DNA of 28,567 nucleotides from JAAYYM01 sp964483155 (GTDB lineage: Bacteria; Bacillota; Clostridia; Lachnospirales; Lachnospiraceae): assembly GCA_964483155.1 (NCBI GenBank), contig CAZAAC010000033.1, positions 1-28,567 of the forward strand, written 5' to 3'. The notes below the pieces were generated by a model. The model had not been told where the DNA came from, did not search any database, and was given only the letters and a program-made list of their open reading frames with translations. Shown here in pieces: positions 8,517-17,361 of this stretch. Position numbers and translations under genes: made by a program. How positions within the stretch are numbered: the first letter of the stretch is position 1; each line of letters starts with the position of its first letter.

Positions 8517-9569
8517 CTATTCTGAAGTAAGAGAATCCACCAATATATTCGAAAGCAATTCAATCAGCTTTACATTTTCTGAATGCATTTTTACCACAAT
8601 ACGATAGTATCCATCTGTGAGCCCCATATAATTACTACAATCACGTATCAGAACTCCTTGCTCAAGGCATTTTTCATACAGGCTTACCTTAGCTCTAAAA
8701 AATATGTAATTTGCTTTTGAATCGTATACTTTGAAATTCAGCAGACAAAGCTGCTGTATTAAATAATTCTTCTCCCTTTCTATCATTTCCAGAGACTTAT
8801 TTACATACTCGCTCTCTCTCAATGCTGCAATCCCGGCCATCTGCGCTGGAATCGATATGTTCCATGGCTGCTGCGTATTCTTCATTCTATTTAATAGCAG
8901 GGTATTTCCACAAAATCCATAACCCAATCGAAGTCCCGGAATAGCATATAATTTCGTAAGCGTCTTTAAAACAAATAAATTTCCAGACTCCATACAATAC
9001 TCTTTTAAGGACTCTTCTTTTCCATGAGGGACAAAATCCATAAAGCATTCGTCTACCACCAGGAGACAATTACTAGCCTCACACTTTTGTAAAATTTGAT
9101 CCATTAATGGTTTTTTTATCAATACACCCGTTGGATTATTGGGATTGCACAAAAAAACAATATCAATATCTTCTGTTATCAATTCTATAAAATCCGAATA
9201 TAAGTGAAACCCATTTTTATCTAATAACTGATGATATCTGATTTCGCAATCCACACTTAGAAGTGCTTGCTCGTATTCATGGAATGTCGGAGTCAAGAGT
9301 AATGCTTTCTTAGGCTTAGTTGTTAAAACAAGTGAAAAAATCAAATCTGCCGCACCATTACCACAGATAATCATATCTTTTGAAATATTTTCACCTTTAG
9401 AAATTCCTTCTCTTAATTCATCACATTCTGTGTCTGGATAATTACAAGAAAGATCTATTCCTCTTTTTGCAGCCTGAAGTACTCCCTCAGGAATTCCCAT
9501 TAGATTAACATTGGAAGAAAAGTCCATTTCTATTCTATTTCGATAAATATCTCCACCATGCTGATACAT
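8517..9569 (-). CDS. cobD: L-threonine-O-3-phosphate decarboxylase (CobD)
   Basis: CobD decarboxylates threonine phosphate to (R)-1-amino-2-propanol phosphate, the linker that CbiB attaches to cobyric acid. It is a fold-type I PLP enzyme. The PLP lysine is K206 in LKTLTKLYAIPGLRLGYG. Other family blocks are HGGDIYRN, DFSSNVN, CGNGAADLIF, CNPNNPTG and VVDECFMDF. The frame is open for 34 codons further upstream, into the end of cbiB. I chose the ATG at 9569 because AAAGGA lies just before it and family members begin MxxHGG. The resulting 350 residues are the usual length. Confidence 0.95.
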   Translation of the reverse strand: MYQHGGDIYRNRIEMDFSSNVNLMGIPEGVLQAAKRGIDLSCNYPDTECDELREGISKGENISKDMIICGNGAADLIFSLVLTTKPKKALLLTPTFHEYEQALLSVDCEIRYHQLLDKNGFHLYSDFIELITEDIDIVFLCNPNNPTGVLIKKPLMDQILQKCEASNCLLVVDECFMDFVPHGKEESLKEYCMESGNLFVLKTLTKLYAIPGLRLGYGFCGNTLLLNRMKNTQQPWNISIPAQMAGIAALRESEYVNKSLEMIEREKNYLIQQLCLLNFKVYDSKANYIFFRAKVSLYEKCLEQGVLIRDCSNYMGLTDGYYRIVVKMHSENVKLIELLSNILVDSLTSE

Positions 9570-9610
9570 ACTATCCTTTCCTCTTTTCTTCTTCATATGC
9601 GATGTTAATG

Positions 9611-10582
9611 TTACATAATCCAAAATAAGAATGCGAATTTTATCACTCCAAATAGAAGAATGCCTAAGCATGCTGTCTGATACAATAACAGGTTCGCTCT
9701 TTTAATATCCTCGCATGCAACAAACCTAATATCATCACCTATAGTCTTTTTCGAGTAGAGTTTTCCAAAGTAATATGCATCACCTGCCAGCTTCACTTCA
9801 AATGCTCCCGCCACTACAGATTCAGTATGCGCAGAATTTGGACTTGTATGGTTATAACGGTCTCTCTTATAAATCTTCCATGCATTTTTTGTATTAAGTT
9901 TTGAAAAAATTGTACTAATAATCATCAGATATGCTGAAACTCTTGCCGGTATATAGTTCAGCACATCATCAAACCTTGCCGCAAATTTTCCGAAATATAC
10001 GTATTTTTCATCTCTATACCCAACCATGGAGTCCATGGTATTGACTGCTTTATAAAAAAATCCACCACTAGCACCTGCTATTAGCATAAATAATATAGGT
10101 GCCATACTACCATCCGATGTGTTCTCTGCAACGGTTTCGACTGTTGCTTTCACGATTTCTGCCTCAGACAAATTTGCTGTATCCCTTCCAACAATCATGG
10201 AGACAGCTTGTCTGCCTTCTTCAATATCTCCTTTTGAAAGTGCTTCATATACCTTCATACTTTCATCCTTTAAAGATTTCGTAGCCAGAAGCTGATAGCA
10301 CATAATACTCTCAACAATTACTCCTACATATGGATTCCAGTGATACAATAACCCAAGAAGCAATACTGGTATTCCTGTTGATAAAGCCACAACAATTATA
10401 ACAAGAAATATACCAGCAATGAGTTCTCCTCTTGTGGTCGCTGGAAATATTCTACGTAAGATTTTTTCCGCAAACGCTATTAGGTTGCCAATCAAACGAA
10501 TTGGATGCCACAAGAAATAGGGATCGCCAAATATTAAATCAAGAACAAACCCAATCAATAAGGCAATTAGTGAATAGTACAT
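9611..10582 (-). CDS. cbiB: Adenosylcobinamide-phosphate synthase (CbiB)
   Basis: CbiB is a membrane protein that joins cobyric acid to aminopropanol phosphate. The 323-residue product has several hydrophobic helices, the hallmark FGDPYFLWHPIRLIGNLI near the N terminus, VAENTSDGSMAPI in the middle, and a cytosolic loop containing the conserved FAARFDDVLNYIPAR. The gene overlaps the end of cobC by 16 bp, and a GGAGG lies 11 nt before the ATG. It works directly with CobD, encoded next, which supplies its co-substrate. Confidence 0.97.
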   Translation of the reverse strand: MYYSLIALLIGFVLDLIFGDPYFLWHPIRLIGNLIAFAEKILRRIFPATTRGELIAGIFLVIIVVALSTGIPVLLLGLLYHWNPYVGVIVESIMCYQLLATKSLKDESMKVYEALSKGDIEEGRQAVSMIVGRDTANLSEAEIVKATVETVAENTSDGSMAPILFMLIAGASGGFFYKAVNTMDSMVGYRDEKYVYFGKFAARFDDVLNYIPARVSAYLMIISTIFSKLNTKNAWKIYKRDRYNHTSPNSAHTESVVAGAFEVKLAGDAYYFGKLYSKKTIGDDIRFVACEDIKRANLLLYQTACLGILLFGVIKFAFLFWIM

Positions 10583-11145
10583 ATTTCAGACAGCCTCCTA
10601 TCACTTGGTTTCATAACTGCGGTATACCCCATTCCATTCCCCACCTGCCAATGAAAATAACTTTCATTAGGATAGGAATACTTGTCTAGAATGCTCATGA
10701 TGGTTCCACCATGCGCAACTATTCCAACTGATTCATATCCTCTAGACAAGCATAAATCAATCATTTCATCAAAAGCACTTATGCTTCTATCTTCAAATTG
10801 CAAGATATCTTCCCCGTTCGGAAATGGTAGTGTTCCTCCACTATTAATCCATTCTTGATATGTAGGATTATTACTTAGCTCATTATCATTCTTATTTTCA
10901 AAATCACCGAAGTCGCATTCCCTAAATCCGTTATACAATACTGGAATATGATTTGGATAAATGAGCTTTGCAGTTTCTATGCACCGTATCATTGGACTTG
11001 CGAACACAGCCTCGACCTCTGGATACTGAATACTCTGCGCCATTATTTTTCCTTCTTCGCAAAGAGGTTCATCTGTAATACCGATGTACTTTTTTTTCAA
11101 ATTTCCCTGTGTTGCAAAATGGCGTATTAAAGTCACTTTAAGCAT
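10567..11145 (-). CDS. cobC: Alpha-ribazole phosphatase-like histidine phosphatase (CobC)
   Basis: This is a 192-residue histidine phosphatase (phosphoglycerate mutase fold). In this setting it is expected to remove phosphate from alpha-ribazole 5'-phosphate or adenosylcobalamin 5'-phosphate in the nucleotide loop arm. The catalytic histidine is in LIRHFATQGN near the N terminus; the usual RHG is RHF here. The arginine of FASPMIRCIETAKLIY, the glutamate near ECDFGDFENK and the second histidine in VAHGGTI are present. The start overlaps the preceding CobU-like gene by 8 bp, and the end overlaps cbiB by 16 bp, so translation is probably coupled. Exact substrate is inferred from context. Confidence 0.88.
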   Translation of the reverse strand: MLKVTLIRHFATQGNLKKKYIGITDEPLCEEGKIMAQSIQYPEVEAVFASPMIRCIETAKLIYPNHIPVLYNGFRECDFGDFENKNDNELSNNPTYQEWINSGGTLPFPNGEDILQFEDRSISAFDEMIDLCLSRGYESVGIVAHGGTIMSILDKYSYPNESYFHWQVGNGMGYTAVMKPSDRRLSEICTIH

Positions 11146-11524
11146 GTTTGATCACCATCCCAATTCCACATACAACACGATGTACTTCTGTGGCATCTTT
11201 TGCCAATCTGCAGGAAATACGTCCCGTTGTTTCCCTATACACCCGATCGAAAGCATCTATAGGAACAATCCCACACCCAAGTTCATTCATAACGATAATG
11301 ATGTCTGGATTTTCCTGAATGATTTGCTCTACTAATACTGCAACATCTTTTTTCTCTAATAACATGCGCTTTACCCAGAGATGAAAATGAGTTACCAGCG
11401 GTTTTTCTAACAAGTCTTGAAAATCACAGTTTTCGCCGTCTATAATATCATCAAAAGAAATCTGTTTTTTAGTAAGCACATATTCCAGCTTTCCCTGATA
11501 TGCGCCACCGGATATTAACCACAT
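11138..11524 (-). CDS. Short CobU-like protein, second copy in the operon
   Basis: This 128-residue protein resembles the CobU fold: a P-loop-like N terminus (WLISGGAYQGK) and a well-conserved second half. In that half, VMNELGCGIVPIDAFDRVYRE and a following block of RLA and VCGIGMVIK match CobU. It is about 50 residues shorter than CobU, the P-loop reads GGAYQGKL instead of GGxxSGKS, and the histidine-containing guanylylation motif (RxxxHxxxR) is absent. A GGAGG lies 6 nt before the ATG. It overlaps both cobS (10 bp) and cobC (8 bp), so it is kept in translational coupling. It may be an accessory or regulatory partner of CobU or a kinase-only variant; this is inference. Confidence 0.75.
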   Translation of the reverse strand: MWLISGGAYQGKLEYVLTKKQISFDDIIDGENCDFQDLLEKPLVTHFHLWVKRMLLEKKDVAVLVEQIIQENPDIIIVMNELGCGIVPIDAFDRVYRETTGRISCRLAKDATEVHRVVCGIGMVIKHA

Positions 11525-12282
11525 AATTTTCCTCCAATCATTACGCAGATTGCCATAGTCAACTCACAGACCTGCAAAAAGTATCCTGCTATATCTCCTG
11601 TAATCCCACCAAATTCCTTTATCGCCATGTGTCTACAATACACAAAAACTACCAGCGCACTCACGAAACAAGCAGTACCCAGATACGTATTTATAACTAT
11701 CATTCCTATTACGCATGTAACAATAAAAAATAGCATTGTAATACGTGTTACTTTTTTCTTTGCCTGATTGGAAAAGGTAGCTACCAATCCGCTGTTTTTT
11801 GCCAAAGGAAGTGTTACAACTGCCAACCCTGAAAGCGCTCTGGATAAAATAAAGCTAATCGCCATTATTAGAATATTGGATGATTTCATATCATACCAAA
11901 TACCAAACGTCAGAAAGAAATATCCCACACAAGCAATAACTGCAAATGCGCCAGTGTGTGGATCTTTCAGAATCTCAAGCTTCTTTTCAGCGGATTGATA
12001 TGATTTCAAAGCATCCGTAGTATCTAAAAAGCCATCTATATGTATCCCACCAGTTATCACAATCGGAATGAATACCATAATAATTGTCTGAAGCACATGT
12101 CTTATGGAAAGCACATTTCCTATGTAGTCCCAGCCAATTATAATCGCTCCTATTACAGCTCCTATCAGCGGAAAGAAGCAAATGACATATTTCATATTAT
12201 CTTCATCCCACGAAGCTTTAGGCATGGGAACTTTTGAATACATTGAGAATGCAATGATAAAACTATTAATAATAGATTTCAT
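11515..12282 (-). CDS. cobS: Adenosylcobinamide-GDP ribazoletransferase (CobS, cobalamin synthase)
   Basis: CobS joins adenosylcobinamide-GDP and alpha-ribazole (or its phosphate) in the membrane, closing the nucleotide loop. The 255-residue protein has multiple hydrophobic helices and the family signature HIDGFLDTTDALKSY near residues 80-95, with the aspartates that bind divalent metal. Also conserved are the early FSMYSKVPMP and a late EFGGITGDIAGYFLQ segment. It begins 16 bp after cobU and overlaps the next gene by 10 bp. Confidence 0.96.
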   Translation of the reverse strand: MKSIINSFIIAFSMYSKVPMPKASWDEDNMKYVICFFPLIGAVIGAIIIGWDYIGNVLSIRHVLQTIIMVFIPIVITGGIHIDGFLDTTDALKSYQSAEKKLEILKDPHTGAFAVIACVGYFFLTFGIWYDMKSSNILIMAISFILSRALSGLAVVTLPLAKNSGLVATFSNQAKKKVTRITMLFFIVTCVIGMIVINTYLGTACFVSALVVFVYCRHMAIKEFGGITGDIAGYFLQVCELTMAICVMIGGKLCG

Positions 12283-12298
12283 CTATATTCCTTCCTGA

Positions 12299-12829
12299 TC
12301 AGATACTGTCGCTAATATTTTTAATTTCAACAGGTACCCCATGAACAACTTCTATGACTCTATCAGCCATCTGACATAGCCACCTGTTTATTTCGCCTAA
12401 CAACTTCATGTACCTCGTTGTTTCTTCATCATACTGAAAACCATCATCAAATATATTATTTGTAACAATCAGCAAATTATCGGTCTGTTCTGCCAACTGA
12501 TTCACTCCCTTTATTATGGCAACTAAGGTATTCTCTTTTGTGCCGTCTTCTGAGAACATTTCATTTGCAACTAAATTTGACATGCATTCCAAAAGTGCTG
12601 TTGTATTCTTTGCCACTTTCACATTATCTAGTCCTGTATAACACTCGATTGTTCTAAAGTTCTTACTTTGACGCATCAATTGGTGTCGGTTCACCCTCAC
12701 TTTGGATTCTTCATCAAAAGGTTGCATCGTGGCTATGTATACCAGTTCTCCACGATGCAACTGCAATGCAGTATTTTCAGCAAATTCAGATTTTCCGCTT
12801 CCGCTACCACCTATTAAAACAACAATCAT
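12299..12829 (-). CDS. cobU: Adenosylcobinamide kinase/guanylyltransferase (CobU)
   Basis: CobU phosphorylates adenosylcobinamide and then activates it with GTP to adenosylcobinamide-GDP for CobS. The 176-residue protein has an intact P-loop (GGSGSGKS near residues 7-14) and RVNRHQLMR, in which H49 matches the histidine that is guanylylated in CobU. A C-terminal block reads VTNNIFDDGFQYDEETTRYMKL, followed by a stretch that ends VVHGVPVEIK. The second half diverges from the VsNEvG consensus, which the shorter paralogue at 11138-11524 keeps. The start ATG overlaps the stop of a 25-codon frame (12826-12903). Confidence 0.93.
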   Translation of the reverse strand: MIVVLIGGSGSGKSEFAENTALQLHRGELVYIATMQPFDEESKVRVNRHQLMRQSKNFRTIECYTGLDNVKVAKNTTALLECMSNLVANEMFSEDGTKENTLVAIIKGVNQLAEQTDNLLIVTNNIFDDGFQYDEETTRYMKLLGEINRWLCQMADRVIEVVHGVPVEIKNISDSI

Positions 12830-12903
12830 AAAATCTCCAATCTATCGTCACTCGCAAATATCAGTACAGTATAATTTACTGTAGAAATCTCTTGTTTTTT
12901 CAT
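12826..12903 (-). CDS. Possible 25-codon micro-ORF between cobT and cobU
   Basis: An ATG at 12903, one base after the cobT stop, opens a 25-codon frame whose TGA overlaps the cobU start codon as ATGA. No ribosome site precedes it. It could simply couple cobU translation to that of cobT. The frame is short and its peptide is not recognised, so chance is a real alternative. Confidence 0.25.
   Translation of the reverse strand: MKKQEISTVNYTVLIFASDDRLEIL
12865..12883. repeat. Perfect 7-bp dyad in the largest internal gap of the operon
   Basis: TACAGTA and TACTGTA are separated by 5 bp, in the 75-bp space between cobT and cobU. The symmetry is exact over 14 bases. The element is AT-rich and has no T run behind it, so it looks more like a protein operator or weak RNA hairpin than a terminator. 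Confidence 0.35.
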
Positions 12904-12904
12904 T

Positions 12905-13951
12905 TTACAAAGGTATGTAGGCATCCATGTCAATTTGTTCAAATGTACTCATACTAGAGTAAACTGCCAATCCCATATCCAAAAGTGGAAATAGAGAAAC
13001 AGCCCCTGTTCCTTCTCCCAGGCACATATCACAGGTAATATAAGGCCCTACCCCTAAAGCATCCAGTATCATTTCACCTGCCATTTCTTTAGATACATGC
13101 GATGGCAACAGATATCCACTAATTTTAGGATTAAAACGTGTAGCAATCAATGCTGCCACCGTTGAAATAAATCCATCCATAACAATCGGAATATGTGCTA
13201 CAGCACCTCCGATGTAGAGGCCTACCATTCCTGCAATATCGTAACCTCCAACTTTTGAAATAACATCAATCAAATCTTCTTTGATTGGGTGGTGTTTTTT
13301 AATTGCCTGTTTTATGACCTCGATTTTTCTGTTAATCCCTTCGTTTGATAATCCAGCTCCTCTACCTGTTACCGTTTCTACTGGCACCTCTAATAGAACA
13401 GATACAACTGCACTGCTCGTTGTCGTATTACCAATCCCCATTTCCCCAGTAGCAATAATCTGATATCCCTTTTCTTTTAATTCAAAAACCGTATTGATTC
13501 CTACTTCTATAATTTCTATTGCTTGCTCTCTCGTCATTGCAGGTTCATGCAACATATTTTTTGTTCCATAAGCTACCTTCTTCTTCAGAACCTTTGTATC
13601 TACTTTTATTCCAACATCTATTGGATAAACATCAACACCAGCATGTTTTGCCATAATGCATACACAGGAATTCATATCGAGAAAATTTTCAGAAACAATT
13701 GCTGTAACTTCACTCCCCACCTGCGTTACCCCCTCTGCCACAACTCCATTGTCTGCACACATTATAACTAGCGCCTTTTTATCAATGCATACCTGATGAT
13801 TGCCTGTTATGCCTGCAATTTGTGCAATACCGTCTTCAAGCTTACCTAGACTGTGCAATGGCTTTGCAATACTATTCCACCGGGTTATACATTGATTTTT
13901 TGCCATTTCATCTATCGATTCTATTTTTTTTAATGCCTCATCTATTTTCAT
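12905..13951 (-). CDS. cobT: Nicotinate-nucleotide-dimethylbenzimidazole phosphoribosyltransferase (CobT)
   Basis: CobT transfers phosphoribose from nicotinate mononucleotide to the lower-ligand base, giving alpha-ribazole phosphate. The 348-residue protein is full length. Family blocks are IMCADNGVVAEGV, GEMGIGNTTTSSA, GRGAGLSNEG and GYLLPSHVSKE. The catalytic glutamate is E313 in LGEGTGA. The gene overlaps the end of cbiA by 14 bp. No genes for making the base (bluB or the anaerobic bza set) are visible, so the lower ligand cannot be read from this window. Confidence 0.97.
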   Translation of the reverse strand: MKIDEALKKIESIDEMAKNQCITRWNSIAKPLHSLGKLEDGIAQIAGITGNHQVCIDKKALVIMCADNGVVAEGVTQVGSEVTAIVSENFLDMNSCVCIMAKHAGVDVYPIDVGIKVDTKVLKKKVAYGTKNMLHEPAMTREQAIEIIEVGINTVFELKEKGYQIIATGEMGIGNTTTSSAVVSVLLEVPVETVTGRGAGLSNEGINRKIEVIKQAIKKHHPIKEDLIDVISKVGGYDIAGMVGLYIGGAVAHIPIVMDGFISTVAALIATRFNPKISGYLLPSHVSKEMAGEMILDALGVGPYITCDMCLGEGTGAVSLFPLLDMGLAVYSSMSTFEQIDMDAYIPL

Positions 13952-15311
13952 TTCTCATTTTCCAATCTAAACATGTGCTAAGGAAACGAAATGGGACGCT
14001 CATATTGGAATAATAATAAAGATGTGGAAATCCAACTGCCATATTTTCATTTCCATGAATACAGTTCCATTGTGTCTTACGTAATGACTTTGAGGCTGTA
14101 AAACTATCTCCACAGGCATTACTATCAAAATAGTGAAATTCATGTGCTGCAATACTTTCCCCAGCTTTAGCCACCATTTGATCCTGGTTCGATTTTAACG
14201 TAATATAACCAAACCTATTTGATTTATTGGTTTTATAAACTTCACCAGCAATGCTTCCAACCATGGGATAACTCTGTCCAGAAATATCCTCCATCTGGCT
14301 GTGGAGATACATAAAACCTCCACACTCAGCAAGACAGGGGATTTTTTTGTTCAATGCAGTATAAATACTTGCCCTCATGCTTTCATTTGCACTCAGTTTT
14401 TTTGCAACTAATTCTGGATAACCACCGCCAAGAAGAATTCCATCCGCATCTTTTGGTAACTCTTTATCATGTAATGGTGAGAATGCAATCAGCATAGCTC
14501 CCATATCTTGCAGTAACTCCAGATTATCCTGATAGTAAAAACAGAATGCCTCGTCCTTTGCAACCGCAATTCTTACTTCCCCGTTTAGTTTTGGTATATC
14601 AGGTGTCTCATAATAAAGTTCTCCCGATTTTTCTGCTATTTCTAATATTTCATCCAATTCAATGGTTTCCTCAAAAACATCTGCAAGTCTATTCAATTTG
14701 CTGTGAAAGTCTTCTATCTCTTCTGGCATGACTAATCCTAAATGTCTACTTGAAATCATTAGTTCCTTAACAAAAGGTACATATCCAAAAACTTTAATTC
14801 CAAGCTCTTTTTCTAACTGTTCTTTCATGATAGAATATAGACTTTTTGACATTTGATTTAAGATAACTCCAATAATATTACTGTCACTTCGATATTGTAA
14901 AAACCCTTGTATAAAAGGAATAATCGAAAGACTCATCCCCTTACAATTAATAACCAGAATGGTAGGGGTATCTGTTATTCTAGCTAGCTCATAGGATGAT
15001 CCAGTTGTAGATATTCCACCTGCACCGTCATAAAAGCCCATAACTCCTTCCATAACTGATATCTCAGTATCCTTTGCTGTTTTACCAAAAAGATATTTTA
15101 TGGTATCTTCATCACTAAAGAAGGTATCCAGATTTTTAGATTTTGCCCCTATCACCTTTGAATGAAACAACGGATCAATATAATCCGGTCCACATTTAAA
15201 AGATGCAACCCTTAATCCTCTATTCACAAAAGCCTGCAAAATCCCACAGGTAATCATAGTTTTGCCGCTCCCACTAGAAGGCGCACCAATCATTATTCTA
15301 GGCAATCGCAT
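13938..15311 (-). CDS. cbiA: Cobyrinic acid a,c-diamide synthase (CbiA)
   Basis: CbiA amidates the a and c carboxylates of cobyrinic acid using ATP and glutamine. The 457-residue protein has a P-loop GAPSSGSGKT at 9-18, then FKCGPDYIDPLFH, the VMEGVMGFYDG block, a GGGYPE motif near 295-300, and a glutamine amidotransferase domain with nucleophile C330 in LAECGGFMYL and a histidine in AAHEFHYF. It begins 45 bp after the CbiJ-CbiE-CbiT fusion gene and overlaps cobT. It looks intact. Confidence 0.97.
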   Translation of the reverse strand: MRLPRIMIGAPSSGSGKTMITCGILQAFVNRGLRVASFKCGPDYIDPLFHSKVIGAKSKNLDTFFSDEDTIKYLFGKTAKDTEISVMEGVMGFYDGAGGISTTGSSYELARITDTPTILVINCKGMSLSIIPFIQGFLQYRSDSNIIGVILNQMSKSLYSIMKEQLEKELGIKVFGYVPFVKELMISSRHLGLVMPEEIEDFHSKLNRLADVFEETIELDEILEIAEKSGELYYETPDIPKLNGEVRIAVAKDEAFCFYYQDNLELLQDMGAMLIAFSPLHDKELPKDADGILLGGGYPELVAKKLSANESMRASIYTALNKKIPCLAECGGFMYLHSQMEDISGQSYPMVGSIAGEVYKTNKSNRFGYITLKSNQDQMVAKAGESIAAHEFHYFDSNACGDSFTASKSLRKTQWNCIHGNENMAVGFPHLYYYSNMSVPFRFLSTCLDWKMRNENR

Positions 15312-15356
15312 ATTTTCTTCCCCTTTGAAGTGTAAAAATTGCTTTCTGTATTCACG

Positions 15357-17324
15357 CTATTTACCAGTACACGAGATAATATACACTGGGTTTTGACCCA
15401 TCATCATATGATAATCATCAATTGTCTGTGATTTCGAAATCGAAATCTGTACCACTTCTGCCTCAGTAACTTCAAGATTTTTCACACAGTGAAGTGCCTC
15501 TGAAATTGTTTCCAACGTTATTGCATTGATTACCATCCGAACTTTAGGATTTTTATTAAGGAGCAACATCATAATATCTTTCAGATTACCGGAACTTCCA
15601 CCAATAAACGCGTGTGTAGGCGCAGGTAATTGTTCCATGGCCTTTGGTGCAGCGCCTTCTATAACAACCAGATTATCTGTACCAAACTTCTTTTTATTTT
15701 CCTCAATCAAAGCAATCGCTTCTGACTTCTTTTCAATGGCATAGACTGTACCATCAATTGCCTGCAATGCCATTTCAACTGAAACAGAACCAGTCCCTGC
15801 TCCTATGTCATAAATAATTGCATCCTTATTTAACCTCAACTTGGAAATAGATATACTTCGAATTTCCTCCTTCGACATAGGTACTTTACCCCTGATAAAA
15901 TTATCATCAGAAATCCCATGTGTTATCACTGAATGCTTTGCATCTGTATTTTCAATTAACATAGCACATGGTTCTATAAATGAGTGGTTCATCAACTGAG
16001 ATGGACTCCCTTTCGTAATCTTCTCATTCTCATATGACAACTGCTCTCCAAGATAGACAACTACATCACCCAATCCATAATAAATAAGCTTCTGACATAG
16101 GCTTCCGACACAATCTTGTCCTCCCAATAAAGAAAATACTTTTTGATTAGTTTTTACTGCACCAATCAGATTTTCAAATCTCCCATGATTGCTAATAAAT
16201 TTTACATCCTGCCATGTCATCTTTATTTTTGAGCACAGATAAACAACAGATGAAATCCCTGGCAACAACTCAAGTTTATAATCTTTAAGCGTTTCCATTA
16301 TTTTGGCTGCACCACTATAAAATCCGATGTCTCCAGATAATGCAACAACAATATTCCCGTATTCAGCATGACTGTCAATGAATTCTTTAATATCTTCTGG
16401 GCGATATGAAGTAAACTCTGGTTTATGAAACCCAGTCAGGGACTCTAACATACGTTTTGCCCCAATAATTACATCCGCATGTTCACAGGCTTTTCTACCT
16501 TCTATCGTCATATTATCAATGGTGCCCATTCCGATTCCAAGCAATGTGATTTTTTTTCTGCTCTTGATATGAAACCGCTCACCAAGTATACGTAAGCACT
16601 CTTCAAATGCAACTCCTTCTTCTTGACACGGTCTACCAATCACAATGGTTTTTACGCCTGCTTTGCTTGCAGCATTAAGTTTTTCCATGAATCCACCAGC
16701 ATGACCCGATTCCTTGGTTATCAGGTATTTTGCATCTATTTGTTTTAACATAGCATAGTTTAGTTCTTCGCTAAATGGTCCTTGCATACAGATAAGATTT
16801 CTACCCTCAAATCCCAGTTGCTGACACGCATTCACAACAGTTGCTGTTGACAAAACTCTTGCAAAGAGGCGTTTGTTATAATTCGGTATTTCTGTAAATT
16901 TATCCAATTCTTTACTCCCTGTGGTAAGAAGTACGTTTCCTTCCGTGTTTTTCAGAAGCTGAACAGCCTCTTCCACAGAATCCAGATAAGAACAATGATC
17001 TGCTTGATCCTGCATGCTTCCTCTAAGCATTCTCATATATTCTTTCCCTGTTTCTAAACAAGCCTGTTTTATATTTTGTGAAACCAAAACCGCATACGGA
17101 TGGGTTGCATCTATAACAAGAGATATTCCTTGCTGGACAAAGATAGTTCTCATTTCTTCCATTGAAAGACGCTTTGATGTTATTGTGATCTCATTCCCCT
17201 TTGGTAGAAGTTTTTCACCATAATCCGTTGCAACACAAACATGAACTGCAATGCCAGCCCTGACAAGATATTCTGTAATTCTTCTTCCTTCCACTGTACC
17301 AGCAAAAACAAGGACCTTGCTCAT
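15357..17324 (-). CDS. cbiJET: Triple fusion: precorrin-6A reductase, C5- and C15-methyltransferase/decarboxylase (CbiJ-CbiE-CbiT)
   Basis: This one 655-residue chain carries three consecutive pathway enzymes. Residues 1-250 are CbiJ (FAGTVEGRRI at 7-16, DATHPYA, TTGSKEL), which reduces cobalt-precorrin-6A. Residues 257-462 are CbiE (GIGMGTIDNMT, SGDIGFYSGA, LPGISS), the C5-methyltransferase. Residues 463-655 are CbiT, with the SAM motif YDIGAGTGSVSVEMA near 505-519 and an IGGSSGN motif, which methylates C15 and decarboxylates the C12 side chain. All three parts keep full length, so the fusion is probably functional and may channel unstable intermediates. CbiE-CbiT fusions are common; the added CbiJ is less so. 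Confidence 0.96.
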   Translation of the reverse strand: MSKVLVFAGTVEGRRITEYLVRAGIAVHVCVATDYGEKLLPKGNEITITSKRLSMEEMRTIFVQQGISLVIDATHPYAVLVSQNIKQACLETGKEYMRMLRGSMQDQADHCSYLDSVEEAVQLLKNTEGNVLLTTGSKELDKFTEIPNYNKRLFARVLSTATVVNACQQLGFEGRNLICMQGPFSEELNYAMLKQIDAKYLITKESGHAGGFMEKLNAASKAGVKTIVIGRPCQEEGVAFEECLRILGERFHIKSRKKITLLGIGMGTIDNMTIEGRKACEHADVIIGAKRMLESLTGFHKPEFTSYRPEDIKEFIDSHAEYGNIVVALSGDIGFYSGAAKIMETLKDYKLELLPGISSVVYLCSKIKMTWQDVKFISNHGRFENLIGAVKTNQKVFSLLGGQDCVGSLCQKLIYYGLGDVVVYLGEQLSYENEKITKGSPSQLMNHSFIEPCAMLIENTDAKHSVITHGISDDNFIRGKVPMSKEEIRSISISKLRLNKDAIIYDIGAGTGSVSVEMALQAIDGTVYAIEKKSEAIALIEENKKKFGTDNLVVIEGAAPKAMEQLPAPTHAFIGGSSGNLKDIMMLLLNKNPKVRMVINAITLETISEALHCVKNLEVTEAEVVQISISKSQTIDDYHMMMGQNPVYIISCTGK

Positions 17325-17361
17325 AATCCGCCTCCTTCCCTTAGTTTCTGTCTCTGTTATT

